64,000 bases of DNA. It comes from Streptomyces sp. NBC_00690. GTDB lineage: Bacteria; Actinomycetota; Actinomycetes; Streptomycetales; Streptomycetaceae. The DNA is taken from contig NZ_CP109009.1 in the NCBI RefSeq assembly GCF_036226685.1, forward strand, positions 5,917,501-5,981,500, given 5' to 3'. A program made the position numbers and the translations under genes. Numbering within the stretch: position 1 is the first letter of the stretch; each line of letters starts with the position of its first letter. Shown piece after piece: positions 31,275-41,721 of this stretch. The notes under the pieces are model-generated. The model made no database searches and was not told where the DNA came from. It was given only the letters and a program-made list of their open reading frames with translations.

Positions 31275-33044
31275 GTGCAGAAACGCACCCGTGGTGGTCG
31301 GCCGCAGCGCCGCATGAGACGTGAGATCCCGGCCTTGGCGACCGTTCTCGCCCTGGCCGGTACCGGCCTGTTGGCGACCAATGCGCAGGCAGTGGACAAC
31401 AACCCGCCCACCAGCCCGGCGCCCCGCAGCGCCCTGCAGGCACCCGAGCCCTCCCAGAGTGAACTGCGCAAGCGCGTGGCCGCCGCACTGAAGGCCGACA
31501 AGGACGCCAAGACCCCCCGTACGGGGAAGAAGTCGGCCCCGAGCGCCCGCATCATCGGCGGCGGTACGACCACGATCGCCACCGCACCCTGGATGGCTCA
31601 GCTCTACTTCCAGGACCGCGCGGGCGACAACTACTTCTGCGGTGGTGTCGTGGTCTCCCCGTCGAAGATCGCCACCGCCGCACACTGCGTCGAAGGCATC
31701 GACTACGAGGCCACCGGAGCCGTCGTCACCGGCACCAACCACGTGCCCACCACCACCTCGTCCGGAGCGCTCAACCTCCATGGCGGCCAGCTGACCGGTG
31801 TGTACCGGCAGTGGCACCACGAGAAGTACAACGGCGGCACGTTGAACAACGACGTCGCCGTTTTGACCCTGAACAAGCCGGTCAAGGCCAAGCCGCTGCC
31901 GCTGGTCAGGCCGACGGACACCGCGCTCTACCAGGCGGGCACCGACGGCAAGGTCTACGGCTGGGGCCGCACCAGTTCCACCAACCCCAACAGCATGTCC
32001 GACGTGCTGAAGCGGGCGGACGCCGACATCGTCTCCGACACCGCCTGCCGCGCCGCCTACGGTCCCGAGTACGGCACCGGCTTCATCGCCGGCACCATGC
32101 TCTGCGCGGGCAAGGCGCCGACCGGAAGCAACAGCACCTCCGAGACCACCTGCAACGGTGACTCCGGTGGCCCGCTGGTGGTCGGCGGCCGACTCGCCGG
32201 CATCGTCTCCTGGGGTGACACCAACTGCGCCAAGCGGGGCAAGTACGGGGTCTACGCCAAGGTCAGCGCCTTCCAGGGCGTCCTGCGCAACCGGATCAAC
32301 GACACCAACTGGTCCGGCTTCGACCGCCGCGCCGACCTGTTCGGCCGCGCCGGCAAGACGCTGTACGCGTGGGAGTCCCGGGGCACGAGCATCACTCGCT
32401 CGGCCAACTACGGGGACTTCTCCGGAGTGAACCTGCTGCTGCAGGCGGACCTCAACCGCGACGACCGCCAGGACCTGCTCTACCGCCTGCCCAACGGCGA
32501 TCTGTACTGGTCTTACAGCAACACCCTGGCCGACAAGAAGATCGCCTCCGGTTCGACCTGGAAGGGGTACAAGCAGATCCTCGTCCCCGGCGACCTGACC
32601 GGTGATGAACTGCCCGACCTGATGGCGGTCGACAGCGCCGGCAAGGCATACCTCCACGCGGGCAACGGCGCCGGCTCCTTCGGTACCCGTACGCTCATCG
32701 GCAGCGGCTGGAGCCAGTTCAGCATGGTCCGCGGCCACGGCGACTTCAACGGCGACGGACGCCCGGACGTCGTGACGCGTGCCGCGGGCGGCAAGATCTA
32801 CCTGTACAAGGGCACCGGCAAGACGTCGGCACCGCTCAGCGCCCGCACCCTGCTGACGACGAACAGCAGCTTGAACGCCCTCGCGGTCACGGGTGATGTC
32901 AACGGTGACAGCCACGCCGACCTGTGGGCCCGCGACACGGCCGGGAAGCTCTGGCTCTACCCGGGCTCCGGCAAGTCCACGGGGGCCTTGGCCACCCGCA
33001 AGCAGTTCGGTGCCGGCTGGGGTTCGTACAACCTCTTCGGCTGA
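31275..33044 (+). CDS. secreted trypsin-like protease with C-terminal FG-GAP/VCBS repeats
   Basis: 589 residues. Signal peptide: basic start QKRTRGGRPQRRMRREI, hydrophobic ALATVLALAGTGLLA, cleavage after NAQA. A propeptide precedes RIIGGGTTT. The S1 triad is complete: His 137 (TAAHC), Asp 193 (NNDVAVL), Ser 297 (GDSGGP). Residues from about 355 contain beta-propeller-type repeats with DLNRDDRQDLLYR, DLTGDELPDLMAV, DFNGDGRPDVVTR and DVNGDSHADLWAR, calcium-binding FG-GAP units. It is an extracellular enzyme, likely serving nutrient release; regulation is not visible. GTG 31275 follows AGGTGG. Confidence 0.92.
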   Translation: MQKRTRGGRPQRRMRREIPALATVLALAGTGLLATNAQAVDNNPPTSPAPRSALQAPEPSQSELRKRVAAALKADKDAKTPRTGKKSAPSARIIGGGTTTIATAPWMAQLYFQDRAGDNYFCGGVVVSPSKIATAAHCVEGIDYEATGAVVTGTNHVPTTTSSGALNLHGGQLTGVYRQWHHEKYNGGTLNNDVAVLTLNKPVKAKPLPLVRPTDTALYQAGTDGKVYGWGRTSSTNPNSMSDVLKRADADIVSDTACRAAYGPEYGTGFIAGTMLCAGKAPTGSNSTSETTCNGDSGGPLVVGGRLAGIVSWGDTNCAKRGKYGVYAKVSAFQGVLRNRINDTNWSGFDRRADLFGRAGKTLYAWESRGTSITRSANYGDFSGVNLLLQADLNRDDRQDLLYRLPNGDLYWSYSNTLADKKIASGSTWKGYKQILVPGDLTGDELPDLMAVDSAGKAYLHAGNGAGSFGTRTLIGSGWSQFSMVRGHGDFNGDGRPDVVTRAAGGKIYLYKGTGKTSAPLSARTLLTTNSSLNALAVTGDVNGDSHADLWARDTAGKLWLYPGSGKSTGALATRKQFGAGWGSYNLFG

Positions 33045-33070
33045 CCGTCGTCAGCCCACCGGCAGTTCCC

Positions 33071-33101
33071 TGTGCCCACCGTGCCGCGCACGGTGGGCAC
33101 A
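33071..33101 (+). terminator. terminator behind the protease gene
   Basis: TGTGCCCACCGTG and CACGGTGGGCACA make a perfect 13-bp stem with loop CCGCG, followed by GCCCCTTTC. Confidence 0.9.
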
Positions 33102-33238
33102 GCCCCTTTCTCAGGGAGTTCTCAGCCACTCGTGCAACCCTTGCGGTGCCCAGAGTGTCTCCCCAATGGCGGAGCAAAACTTGACAGGTCGGGCACGCTC
33201 GTCGTCGACAAGGGGGACGAGGGGCTAGTACGCAGCGG

Positions 33239-34399
33239 ATGGGGAACCGGGGAAACATGGGAGACCAGAGCACAGGCCGAATATCGGGCGCGGGTGGTCG
33301 GCGGGACAGACCGCCGACCAAGGGGCGCAGACCCCTACGCATCGCGGCCTGGTCCATAGCCGCCGCCCTGCTCGTCGGCGGGATCACCAGCGGCTATGTG
33401 TACTTCAAGATCGACGGAAATCTCGAAGGCGTCGACATCAACGCCAAGCTCGGTGAGAACCGGCCCGAGAACATCGACAACGGCTCCATGGACATCCTCG
33501 TCCTCGGCTCCGACTCCCGCTCGGGGGACAACGCCAAGTACGGAGGCGCCGAAGGCGGCGCCCGCTCCGATACGGCCATGATCGTCCATCTGTACGAGGG
33601 CCATCAGAAGGCCAGTGTTGTCTCCATCCCGCGCGACACCCTCGTGGAACGCCCGGAGTGCACCGACAGTGACGGCAAGACCCTCCGCGGTCAGCAGCGC
33701 GCCATGTTCAACACCGCGTACGAGACCGGTGGACCCGCCTGTGCCGTCAAGACGGTCGAGCTGTTCTCCGGCATCCGCATGGACCACTACCTCGAAGTCG
33801 ACTTCACCGGCTTCAAGAAGCTCATCGACGAACTCGGCGGGGTGAAGATCACCACCACCAAGCCGATCAAGGACGACGACAGCCATCTGGACCTGGAACC
33901 GGGCACCCACGTCCTCGACGGCGAGCAGTCGCTGGGCCTCGTACGGACCCGCAAGAGCGTCGGCGACGGCAGTGACCTCGGTCGCATCCAGCTCCAGCAG
34001 GCGTTTATGAAGGCATTCATCCAGCAGGCCAAGGACGTCGGAGTCCTGAGCAACCCCAAGAAGCTGCTCGACATCGCCGACACCGCCACCAAGGCGATCA
34101 CCCCCGACTCCGAGCTGGACTCCGTCACCGAGCTCATGAGCTTCGCCCGCAGCCTCGGCGGGCTCGGCGCCGAGGACGTCCAGATGGTCACCATGCCGGT
34201 GGAATACGACCCGGTCGACCCCAACCGGGTGATACCGCTGAAGGCCGCCTCCCAGCAGGTCTGGAACGCCCTACGGCTGGACCAGCCGATCCCCGCCGCC
34301 GCCCTCAAGGAGTCCGCGGGCGACAAGAGCGACGCCGCCGACGTGGTCAGCGACACCGTCCCCGTACCGACCGATACGGCACCCAAACAGCACGGATGA
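33239..34399 (+). CDS. LytR-CpsA-Psr (LCP) family protein
   Basis: 386 residues. N-terminal cytoplasmic basic stretch (RRDRPPTKGRRPLRI), one membrane segment (AAWSIAAALLVGGITSGYVY), then an extracellular LCP domain: DILVLGSDSRSGD, ARSDTAMIVHLYEG, VVSIPRDTLVERPEC and RTRKSVGDGSDLGRIQLQQ, whose Arg and Asp bind the lipid pyrophosphate. LCP enzymes attach glycopolymers such as teichoic acids or capsule to peptidoglycan. Start ATG 33239 or 33257. A WecA-like lipid-sugar transferase is encoded 5 kb downstream, which could supply a lipid-linked substrate. Confidence 0.9.
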   Translation: MGNRGNMGDQSTGRISGAGGRRDRPPTKGRRPLRIAAWSIAAALLVGGITSGYVYFKIDGNLEGVDINAKLGENRPENIDNGSMDILVLGSDSRSGDNAKYGGAEGGARSDTAMIVHLYEGHQKASVVSIPRDTLVERPECTDSDGKTLRGQQRAMFNTAYETGGPACAVKTVELFSGIRMDHYLEVDFTGFKKLIDELGGVKITTTKPIKDDDSHLDLEPGTHVLDGEQSLGLVRTRKSVGDGSDLGRIQLQQAFMKAFIQQAKDVGVLSNPKKLLDIADTATKAITPDSELDSVTELMSFARSLGGLGAEDVQMVTMPVEYDPVDPNRVIPLKAASQQVWNALRLDQPIPAAALKESAGDKSDAADVVSDTVPVPTDTAPKQHG

Positions 34400-34428
34400 C
34401 CGCCCGGAGCGGTTGATTCCGTGACGGG

Positions 34429-34454
34429 GGAATACTTCCGCGACCACCCCGGTT
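34429..34454 (+). promoter_or_regulatory. sigma-R promoter upstream of rpmE
   Basis: GGAAT (34429-34433), 18 bp, GTT (34452-34454). rpmE is an established SigR target in S. coelicolor, where thiol oxidation induces it, so this match agrees with known biology. The leader to the TTG start is about 95 nt. Confidence 0.8.
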
Positions 34455-34557
34455 TTGGGAGATACGGCCAGTCCTGGCAGACTGGTCTGTCGGCCCCGGT
34501 TCACGCATCGACAATCCGTCCCTGCGACCCGGAGCCCTCCCGAAACTAGGAGACACC

Positions 34558-34782
34558 TTGAAGCGCGACATCCACCCCGAGTACGTCGAGACCCAGGTCA
34601 GCTGTACCTGTGGCGCCTCGTTCACCACTCGTAGCACCATCGACAGCGGCACCATCCGTGCCGAGGTCTGCTCCGAGTGCCACCCGTTCTACACGGGCAA
34701 GCAGAAGATCCTCGACACTGGTGGCCGCGTGGCCCGCTTCGAGGCCCGCTTCGGCAAGGCTGCCGCAGCCGCCAAGAAGTAG
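34558..34782 (+). CDS. rpmE: ribosomal protein L31, zinc-binding (C+) form
   Basis: 74 residues from TTG 34558 (AGGAG upstream). The zinc ligands are there: Cys 16 and Cys 18 (SCTCGASF) and the [14 protein letters not shown] pair. It belongs to the large ribosomal subunit. The zinc-containing form can be replaced under zinc shortage by the Zur-controlled C- paralogue encoded elsewhere. The sigma-R promoter links it to disulfide stress. Basic Ala/Lys-rich tail. Confidence 0.95.
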   Translation: MKRDIHPEYVETQVSCTCGASFTTRSTIDSGTIRAEVCSECHPFYTGKQKILDTGGRVARFEARFGKAAAAAKK

Positions 34783-34883
34783 CGAGTCACTTGCGCCGGT
34801 CCCCGGCCGCCCCCACTGCGCGGGCGGCTGGGACCGGCGCTTTGGCGTCCCTCAGGTATTCGTTTAGCAACCAGGAGCCCCCG

Positions 34884-35963
<1,080 letters not shown>

Positions 35964-36000
35964 TCCGCAGTAGACCCCGTACGAATCGGGTGGAGGACCA

Positions 36001-36846
36001 GTGAACCTGCTGCTTGCCGAGGTGGCCCAGGCCACCCAGCGGCTGGCCGACGCCGGCGTGCCGTCACCGCGCTTCGACGCGGAGGAGCTGGCCGCGTTCG
36101 TGCACGGCGTGAAGCGGGGAGAGCTGCACAGCGTCCAGGACTCCGACTTCGACGCCCGCTACTGGGAGGCGGTCGCGCGCCGTGAGGCCCGCGAACCGCT
36201 CCAGCACATCACCGGCCGCGCCTTCTTCCGCTATCTGGAACTCCAGGTCGGACCCGGTGTGTTCGTGCCCCGGCCGGAGACTGAATCCGTCGTCGGCTGG
36301 GCCATAGACGCCGTCCGGGCCATGGACGTCGTCGAACCGCTGATCGTGGACCTGTGCACGGGGTCGGGTGCCATCGCCCTCGCCATGGCCCAGGAGGTTC
36401 CGCGCTCCCGCGTCCACGCCGTGGAACTCTCCGACGATGCCCTCGGCTGGGCCCGCAAGAACGCCGACGGCTCCCGGGTCACCATCCATCAGGGCAATGC
36501 CCTCACCGCACTGCCCGAGCTCAACGGGCAGGTCGACCTCGTCATCTCCAACCCGCCGTACATTCCGCTCACCGAGTGGGAGTACGTGGCGCCCGAAGCC
36601 CGTGACCACGACCCCGAGATGGCGCTCTTCTCCGGTGAGGACGGGCTGGACACCATCCGAGGCATCGAGCGCACCGCGCACCGGCTGCTACGACCGGGCG
36701 GGCTCGTCGTGATCGAGCATGCGGACACCCAGGGCGGCCAGGTGCCCTGGATCTTCAACGAGGAGTCCGGCTGGGCGGACGCGGCCGACCACCCCGATCT
36801 CAACAACCGTCCGCGTTTCGCCACCGCCCGCAAGGCGACACCGTGA
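36001..36846 (+). CDS. prmC: release factor glutamine methyltransferase
   Basis: 281 residues from GTG 36001 (GGAGGA upstream). It transfers a methyl group from SAM to the Gln of the GGQ motif of RF1/RF2. The SAM motif VDLCTGSGAIALAMA and the catalytic NPPYIPL (Asn 184) are intact, and the N-terminal helical domain (QATQRLADAGVPSPRFDAEE) contacts the release factor. Next gene tsaC begins 35 bp on. Confidence 0.94.
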   Translation: MNLLLAEVAQATQRLADAGVPSPRFDAEELAAFVHGVKRGELHSVQDSDFDARYWEAVARREAREPLQHITGRAFFRYLELQVGPGVFVPRPETESVVGWAIDAVRAMDVVEPLIVDLCTGSGAIALAMAQEVPRSRVHAVELSDDALGWARKNADGSRVTIHQGNALTALPELNGQVDLVISNPPYIPLTEWEYVAPEARDHDPEMALFSGEDGLDTIRGIERTAHRLLRPGGLVVIEHADTQGGQVPWIFNEESGWADAADHPDLNNRPRFATARKATP

Positions 36847-36880
36847 CGACGACCGTGTACGTGTACGAGGAGGCCCCCTG

Positions 36881-37528
36881 ATGGCTCGGCGATACGACTG
36901 CAACGAAGCCGACGAGCGTACGACCGGCCTGCGCGAGGCCGCGTCCGCCGTCCGCCGGGGCGAACTGGTCGTGCTGCCCACCGACACCGTCTACGGGCTC
37001 GGTGCCGACGCCTTCAGCTCCGAAGCCGTCGCCGAACTCCTGGATGCCAAGGGCCGGGGGCGCAACATGCCCACGCCCGTCCTCATCGGCTCACCGAACA
37101 CCCTCCACGGCCTGGTCACCGACTTCTCCGAGGACGCCTGGGAGCTGGTCGACGCCTTCTGGCCGGGAGCCCTCACCCTGGTCGCGCGCCACCAGCCCTC
37201 CCTCCAGTGGGACCTGGGGGACACCCGGGGGACGGTCGCCATCCGGATGCCCCTGCACCCCGTCGCCATCGAGCTGCTCACCGAGGTCGGGCCCATGGCG
37301 GTGTCATCCGCCAACCTCACCGGTCACCCGGCGCCCGAGGACTGCGACGCAGCCCAGGGAATGCTCGGTGACTCCGTCTCCGTCTACCTCGACGGCGGCC
37401 CGACCCCCGGGATCGTGCCGTCCTCGATCGTCGACGTCACCGGCGACGTACCGGTTCTCCTCCGCGTCGGCGCACTCGACGCCGACGAGCTCCGGAAGGT
37501 CGTACCCGACCTTGAGGTGGCCCCTTGA
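36881..37528 (+). CDS. tsaC: L-threonylcarbamoyladenylate synthase
   Basis: 215 residues of the Sua5/YrdC/YwlC family: RRGELVVLPTDTVYGLGADA at the N-terminus, the RGRNMPTPVLIGSP (KxR/SxN-type) loop, LVDAFWPGALTLV and SSANLTGHPAP. It makes threonylcarbamoyl-AMP from Thr, bicarbonate and ATP for the t6A modification of ANN-decoding tRNAs. The start ATG 36881 has GAGGAGG upstream. The stop overlaps the next gene by four bases. Confidence 0.93.
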   Translation: MARRYDCNEADERTTGLREAASAVRRGELVVLPTDTVYGLGADAFSSEAVAELLDAKGRGRNMPTPVLIGSPNTLHGLVTDFSEDAWELVDAFWPGALTLVARHQPSLQWDLGDTRGTVAIRMPLHPVAIELLTEVGPMAVSSANLTGHPAPEDCDAAQGMLGDSVSVYLDGGPTPGIVPSSIVDVTGDVPVLLRVGALDADELRKVVPDLEVAP

Positions 37529-38193
37529 TCACCCCTGAGGGGCGTGGCATAGGTGCGAACGCCATCGGCGACACCTTCAGGATCCTCCACGTCAGCACGG
37601 GCAACGTCTGTCGCTCACCGATCACCGAGCGGCTCACCCGGCATGCCCTCAGCGACCGCCTCGGCGACCGTGTCCACATCCCCGCCACCGGCGCGCCCAT
37701 CGGCGGCCTGATCGTCGAGAGCGCAGGCACCTGGGGACACGAAGGCGCCCCGATGGAGGCCAACGCCGAAGTGGTCCTCGCGGATTTCGGGGCGGACTCG
37801 ACGGGCTTCACCGGCCGTGAACTGCTCGACGAACACGTGATCCGTGCTGACCTGGTGCTCACCGCGACCCGCGACCACCGGGCCCAGGTCATCTCGATGG
37901 GTCACTCGGCCGGATTGCGGACCTTCACCCTGAAGGAATTCACCCGTCTGGTGCGTGCGATCGACCCGACGACCCTGCCGGACCCCAAGGACGAAGGCGT
38001 CGTCGAACGTGCGCGGGCCCTGGTGCGCGCCGCCGCCGCGCTCCGTGGGTGGCTGCTGGCGCCGACCCCCGACGCGGACGAGGTGTACGACCCCTACGGT
38101 GCGCCGATCACGTTCTTCCGTTCGATCGGTGATGAGATCAACCAGGCGCTGGACCCGGTCCTGACCGCGCTCACCGGGATTCCGCCGCGCTGA
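37525..38193 (+). CDS. low-molecular-weight tyrosine phosphatase homologue, nucleophile Cys replaced by Ser
   Basis: 222 residues, starting at TTG 37525 in overlap with tsaC. The P-loop that should read CxGNxCRS reads STGNVCRSP, so position 24 is Ser (AGC codon) instead of the catalytic Cys; Arg 30 and Ser 31 are kept, and LPDPKDE around 153 keeps the general acid Asp. With Ser it would bind phosphotyrosine but barely hydrolyse it, so it may be a phospho-binding pseudophosphatase. There is a 20-residue insert (GDRVHIPATGAPIGGLIVES) after the P-loop helix and a long C-terminal helix pair. Position between tsaC and glyA is conserved. Confidence 0.85.
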   Translation: MITPEGRGIGANAIGDTFRILHVSTGNVCRSPITERLTRHALSDRLGDRVHIPATGAPIGGLIVESAGTWGHEGAPMEANAEVVLADFGADSTGFTGRELLDEHVIRADLVLTATRDHRAQVISMGHSAGLRTFTLKEFTRLVRAIDPTTLPDPKDEGVVERARALVRAAAALRGWLLAPTPDADEVYDPYGAPITFFRSIGDEINQALDPVLTALTGIPPR

Positions 38194-38290
38194 CCGGAGC
38201 AGGTGCGGATCTGCCACCCCGCACCCCGGCACCCCGCGGTCTACATTGGAGGGACACCCTCAGCGCGAAAAGCCAGGTCCGGAGCCCACG

Positions 38291-39547
38291 ATGGCCGTCA
38301 TCGCCGCACCCACCGCCACCCCCGCGGACTTCGACTCCCTCCTGCGCCAGGACCCTGAGGTCGCCGAGATCGTGCTGGGGGAGTCGGCCCGTCAGGGAGA
38401 GGGTCTCCAGCTGATCGCCGCAGAGAACTTCGTATCCCCCGCGGTGCTGGCCGCTCTCGGCTCCCCGCTGGTCAACAAGTACGCGGAGGGTTACCCGGGG
38501 GCCAGGCACCACGGCGGCTGTGAGTGGGTGGACGAGGCCGAGCGGTTGGCCGTGAGGCGCGCCGCCGCACTCTTCGGCGCCGAGCACGCGAACGTACAGC
38601 CGCACTCCGGTTCGTCCGCGGTGCTGGCCGCCTACGCCGCCCTGCTCGAACCGGGCGACACGGTCCTCGCGATGGGGCTGTCCGCAGGTGGGCATCTGAC
38701 CCACGGCTCACCGGCGAACCTCTCCGGGCGTTGGTTCGACTTCGTCGGCTACGGCGTCGACGGGCAGACGGGTCTGATCGACTACGACCGGGTCCGTGCG
38801 CTGGCGCGCGAGCACCGCCCGCGGGCCGTCGTGTGCGGCTCGATCTCGTATCCCCGGCACCCGGACTACGCCCTGTTCCGGGAGATCGCCGACGAGGTCG
38901 ACGCCTATCTGATCGTGGATGCCTCCCACCCCATGGGGTTGATCGCGGGCGGGGCGGCGCCGAATCCCGTTCCGTACGCGGACGTCGTCTGTGCGACCAC
39001 CCACAAGGTGCTCCGCGGGCCGCGCGGCGGAATGATCCTGTGCCACAGTGCGCTGGCCGAGCGGGTTGACCGTGCAGTGTTCCCCTTCACCCAGGGCGGG
39101 GCTCAGATGCACACCATCGCCGCGAAGGCGGTGGCGTTCGGAGAGGCCGCGACTCCGGCGTTCACCACCTACGCGCATCAGGTGGTGGCCAATGCCCGGG
39201 TGCTGGCCGCCGGTTTGGAGGCGGAGGGGTTCGGGGTGCTCACCGGCGGTACGGACACCCATCTGATCGGCGCCGACCCCACCCCGCTCGGTCGGGACGG
39301 GAGGGCGGCACGGGCGCACCTGGCGGCTGCCGGGCTGGTCCTGGACACCTGCGCACTGCCCCACGGCGGAGCTCGGGGCATCCGATTGGGCACCGCTGCG
39401 GTCACCACACAGGGCATGGGCGAGCAGGAGATGGCACGAATCGCCGCCCTGTTTGCGTTGGCTCTACGTGATGAAGGGGAGCAGTCGCGGAGAGTACGTA
39501 CAGAAGTACGCGAGCTTGCGGGTAGATTTCCGCCTTATCGGGGGTAG
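38291..39547 (+). CDS. glyA: serine hydroxymethyltransferase
   Basis: 418 residues. It converts serine and tetrahydrofolate to glycine and methylene-THF with PLP on Lys 239 (CATTHKVLRGPRGGMI). N-terminal ENFVSPAVLAALGSPLVNKY and YPGARHHGGCEWVDEAE are signature segments. ATG 38291 is favoured over the GTG/TTG-type extension at 38246. Streptomyces usually have a second glyA elsewhere. Confidence 0.92.
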   Translation: MAVIAAPTATPADFDSLLRQDPEVAEIVLGESARQGEGLQLIAAENFVSPAVLAALGSPLVNKYAEGYPGARHHGGCEWVDEAERLAVRRAAALFGAEHANVQPHSGSSAVLAAYAALLEPGDTVLAMGLSAGGHLTHGSPANLSGRWFDFVGYGVDGQTGLIDYDRVRALAREHRPRAVVCGSISYPRHPDYALFREIADEVDAYLIVDASHPMGLIAGGAAPNPVPYADVVCATTHKVLRGPRGGMILCHSALAERVDRAVFPFTQGGAQMHTIAAKAVAFGEAATPAFTTYAHQVVANARVLAAGLEAEGFGVLTGGTDTHLIGADPTPLGRDGRAARAHLAAAGLVLDTCALPHGGARGIRLGTAAVTTQGMGEQEMARIAALFALALRDEGEQSRRVRTEVRELAGRFPPYRG

Positions 39548-39654
39548 CCGGAATCGAGTGCAACCATTGCCGGCCCCCCTGGTGTCCTCAAACAAGTGGC
39601 CACCACAGCTAGGGTGTGGGGCTGAGATGGCCAGCGATTCCTGTGGGGCAGCCC

Positions 39655-41019
39655 GTGCGTGATTATCTGCTGACGCTCTGTGTCACAGCCGCCGTGACGT
39701 ATTTGCTCACCGGTCCGGTGCGCAAGTTCGCCATCGCGACCGGGGCGATGCCGGAGATCCGAGCACGTGACGTACACCGAGAACCGACACCGCGGCTCGG
39801 CGGCATCGCCATGTTCTTCGGCCTGTGCGCGGGCCTGTTGGTCGCCGACCACCTACAGAACCTGAACAGTGTCTTCGAGCTGTCGAACGAACCGCGGGCG
39901 TTGCTGTCCGGGGCCGCACTGATCTGGATCATCGGAGTCCTCGACGACAAGTTCGAGATCGACGCCCTGATCAAGTTGGGCGGTCAGATGATCGCCGCCG
40001 GTGTGATGGTCGTGCAGGGTCTGACGATCCTGTGGATTCCGGTACCCGGTGTGGGCACGGTCTCGCTGACGTCGTGGCAGGGCACCTTGCTGACGGTCGC
40101 GCTCGTCGTGATCAGTATCAATGCGGTGAACTTCGTCGACGGTCTCGACGGTCTGGCCGCCGGAATGGTGTGCCTGGCCGCGGCGGCCTTCTTCCTCTAC
40201 GCGTACCGGATCTGGTTCAGCTACGGGATCGAGGCGGCGGCGCCGGCGACCCTCTTCACGGCGATCCTGATGGGCATGTGCCTGGGCTTCCTGCCCCACA
40301 ACATGCACCCGGCGCGGATCTTCATGGGCGACTCGGGGTCGATGCTGATCGGTCTTGTGCTGTCGGCGGCGGCGATCTCGGTGACCGGCCAGGTGGACCC
40401 GGACGCCCTGAAGATCTTCTTCGAGGGCAGTACGCGCCAGGCCACACATGCGGCCCTGCCGGTCTTCATCCCCCTGCTGCTCCCGTTGACGATCATTGCC
40501 ATTCCGGTCGCCGACCTGGTGCTCGCCATCGTGCGGCGCACCTGGAACGGGCAGTCGCCGTTCGCCGCCGACCGTGGGCACCTGCACCACCGGTTGCTCC
40601 AGATCGGGCACTCCCACAGCCGTGCGGTGCTCATCATGTACTTCTGGTCGGCTCTGATCGCCTTCGGTGTGGTCGGCTACTCGGTCAACTCGGCGTCGAT
40701 GTGGATCGTGATGGTCATCGTCGCTCTGAGCACGCTCGGTCTGGTGCTGTTGTTGCTGCCGAGGTTCACTCCGCGTGCACCGCGATGGGCGGAGGCATTT
40801 GTTCCGCCCCGCTATCGGCGACGCAAGAAGGTGGCACAACCGCTTTCTCCTCGCCCCAACGGGACTTCGGGCCCCGATGCCCTTGACACAGATGAGACTC
40901 CTGTGACTGGAGAGGCCCCGGAAGAGTCTGCTCCGCTTCCTGTTGGCGTCAACGGGGCGACCGCCATGGGTGCCCGTTCGCGCATTTCCGACCATCGGAA
41001 GGCCGTGAGCCGCCGTTAG
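39655..41019 (+). CDS. WecA/MraY-like undecaprenyl-phosphate sugar-phosphate transferase
   Basis: 454 residues with about eleven membrane segments. The family's catalytic motifs are present: HREPTPRLGGIAMF, IIGVLDDKFEIDALIKL (DDxxD), NAVNFVDGLDGLAAGMV, FMGDSGSMLIGL and the cytoplasmic GHLHHRLLQIGHSHS (HIHH-type), which selects GlcNAc-type substrates. It would load undecaprenyl phosphate with a GlcNAc-1-P-like sugar for teichoic acid or other wall polymers. A disordered 70-residue tail follows. GTG 39655 is taken since the protein then begins at its first membrane helix; GTG 39616 is possible. Confidence 0.9.
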   Translation: MRDYLLTLCVTAAVTYLLTGPVRKFAIATGAMPEIRARDVHREPTPRLGGIAMFFGLCAGLLVADHLQNLNSVFELSNEPRALLSGAALIWIIGVLDDKFEIDALIKLGGQMIAAGVMVVQGLTILWIPVPGVGTVSLTSWQGTLLTVALVVISINAVNFVDGLDGLAAGMVCLAAAAFFLYAYRIWFSYGIEAAAPATLFTAILMGMCLGFLPHNMHPARIFMGDSGSMLIGLVLSAAAISVTGQVDPDALKIFFEGSTRQATHAALPVFIPLLLPLTIIAIPVADLVLAIVRRTWNGQSPFAADRGHLHHRLLQIGHSHSRAVLIMYFWSALIAFGVVGYSVNSASMWIVMVIVALSTLGLVLLLLPRFTPRAPRWAEAFVPPRYRRRKKVAQPLSPRPNGTSGPDALDTDETPVTGEAPEESAPLPVGVNGATAMGARSRISDHRKAVSRR

Positions 41020-41095
41020 CAAAGCGCTCACTATCGCCCATTACCAGACGAACCAAAGGGCGGTCTATGCACACACGCGCAGGTTCGCTCTCATG

Positions 41096-41155
41096 TGTGA
41101 TAGTTGGCACACGGTCGGGTAAAGACCTCTTCAAATAGTTTGTGATACGGTTCAC
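41096..41155 (+). promoter_or_regulatory. two Crp-like palindromes upstream of atpI
   Basis: TGTGATAGTTGGCACA (41096-41111) and GTGATACGGTTCAC (41142-41155) both fit a GTGA-N6-TCAC style site; the second is an exact GTGA/TCAC palindrome. They are 46 bp apart in the 264-bp region before atpI that should contain the operon promoter. Binding by Crp is inference. Confidence 0.45.
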
Positions 41156-41283
41156 GAGAACCGGCGACAGAGCCAAGGGACCGTAGTGCGACGGTCTGTT
41201 GGCCCCGAGGACCTGACTCGGACCCGGATTAGGCTCGTCCATGACGACACCACTGCCCCCACCAAGCAAGCGGAGCTGCCGCC

Positions 41284-41721
41284 ATGCCGTCAAATGACGC
41301 ACGCACCCTGATTCACACCGCCGTACCCACGGCTGCCGCGGGCGTTGTTGCCGTCGCGGTGAGCGCGGGCATCGCCGGTGGAAAGGGGGCGATCGGTGCG
41401 GCCATTGGCACCTTGGTGGTCATGCTCTTCATGGGCATGGGGCTCGTGGTGCTCCAGCGGACGGCGAGGTCCCTGCCGCACCTGTTCCAGGCCATGGGTC
41501 TGATGCTCTACACGGCACAGTTGTTGTTGCTCTTCATCTTCATGGCGGCGTTCAAGGACACCACGGCCTTCAACGCCAGGGCCATGGCCTTCACGCTGCT
41601 CGGAACGACCCTCGTCTGGGTCGCCGCACAGGCCCGTGCTTACATGAAGGCCAAGATCCTTTACGTGGAACCCGAGGGCACCAAGGCGCAGAAGCCCGAG
41701 AACGCAGGGTCGCCGACGTGA
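41284..41721 (+). CDS. atpI: ATP synthase protein I
   Basis: 145 residues with four membrane helices (AAAGVVAVAVSAGIAGGKGA; GTLVVMLFMGMGLVVLQRTA; AQLLLLFIFMAAFK; ARAMAFTLLGTTLVWVAAQA) and a charged C-terminus. AtpI helps assemble the c-ring and may handle Mg2+. It is the first gene of the atp operon. Confidence 0.9.
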   Translation: MPSNDARTLIHTAVPTAAAGVVAVAVSAGIAGGKGAIGAAIGTLVVMLFMGMGLVVLQRTARSLPHLFQAMGLMLYTAQLLLLFIFMAAFKDTTAFNARAMAFTLLGTTLVWVAAQARAYMKAKILYVEPEGTKAQKPENAGSPT

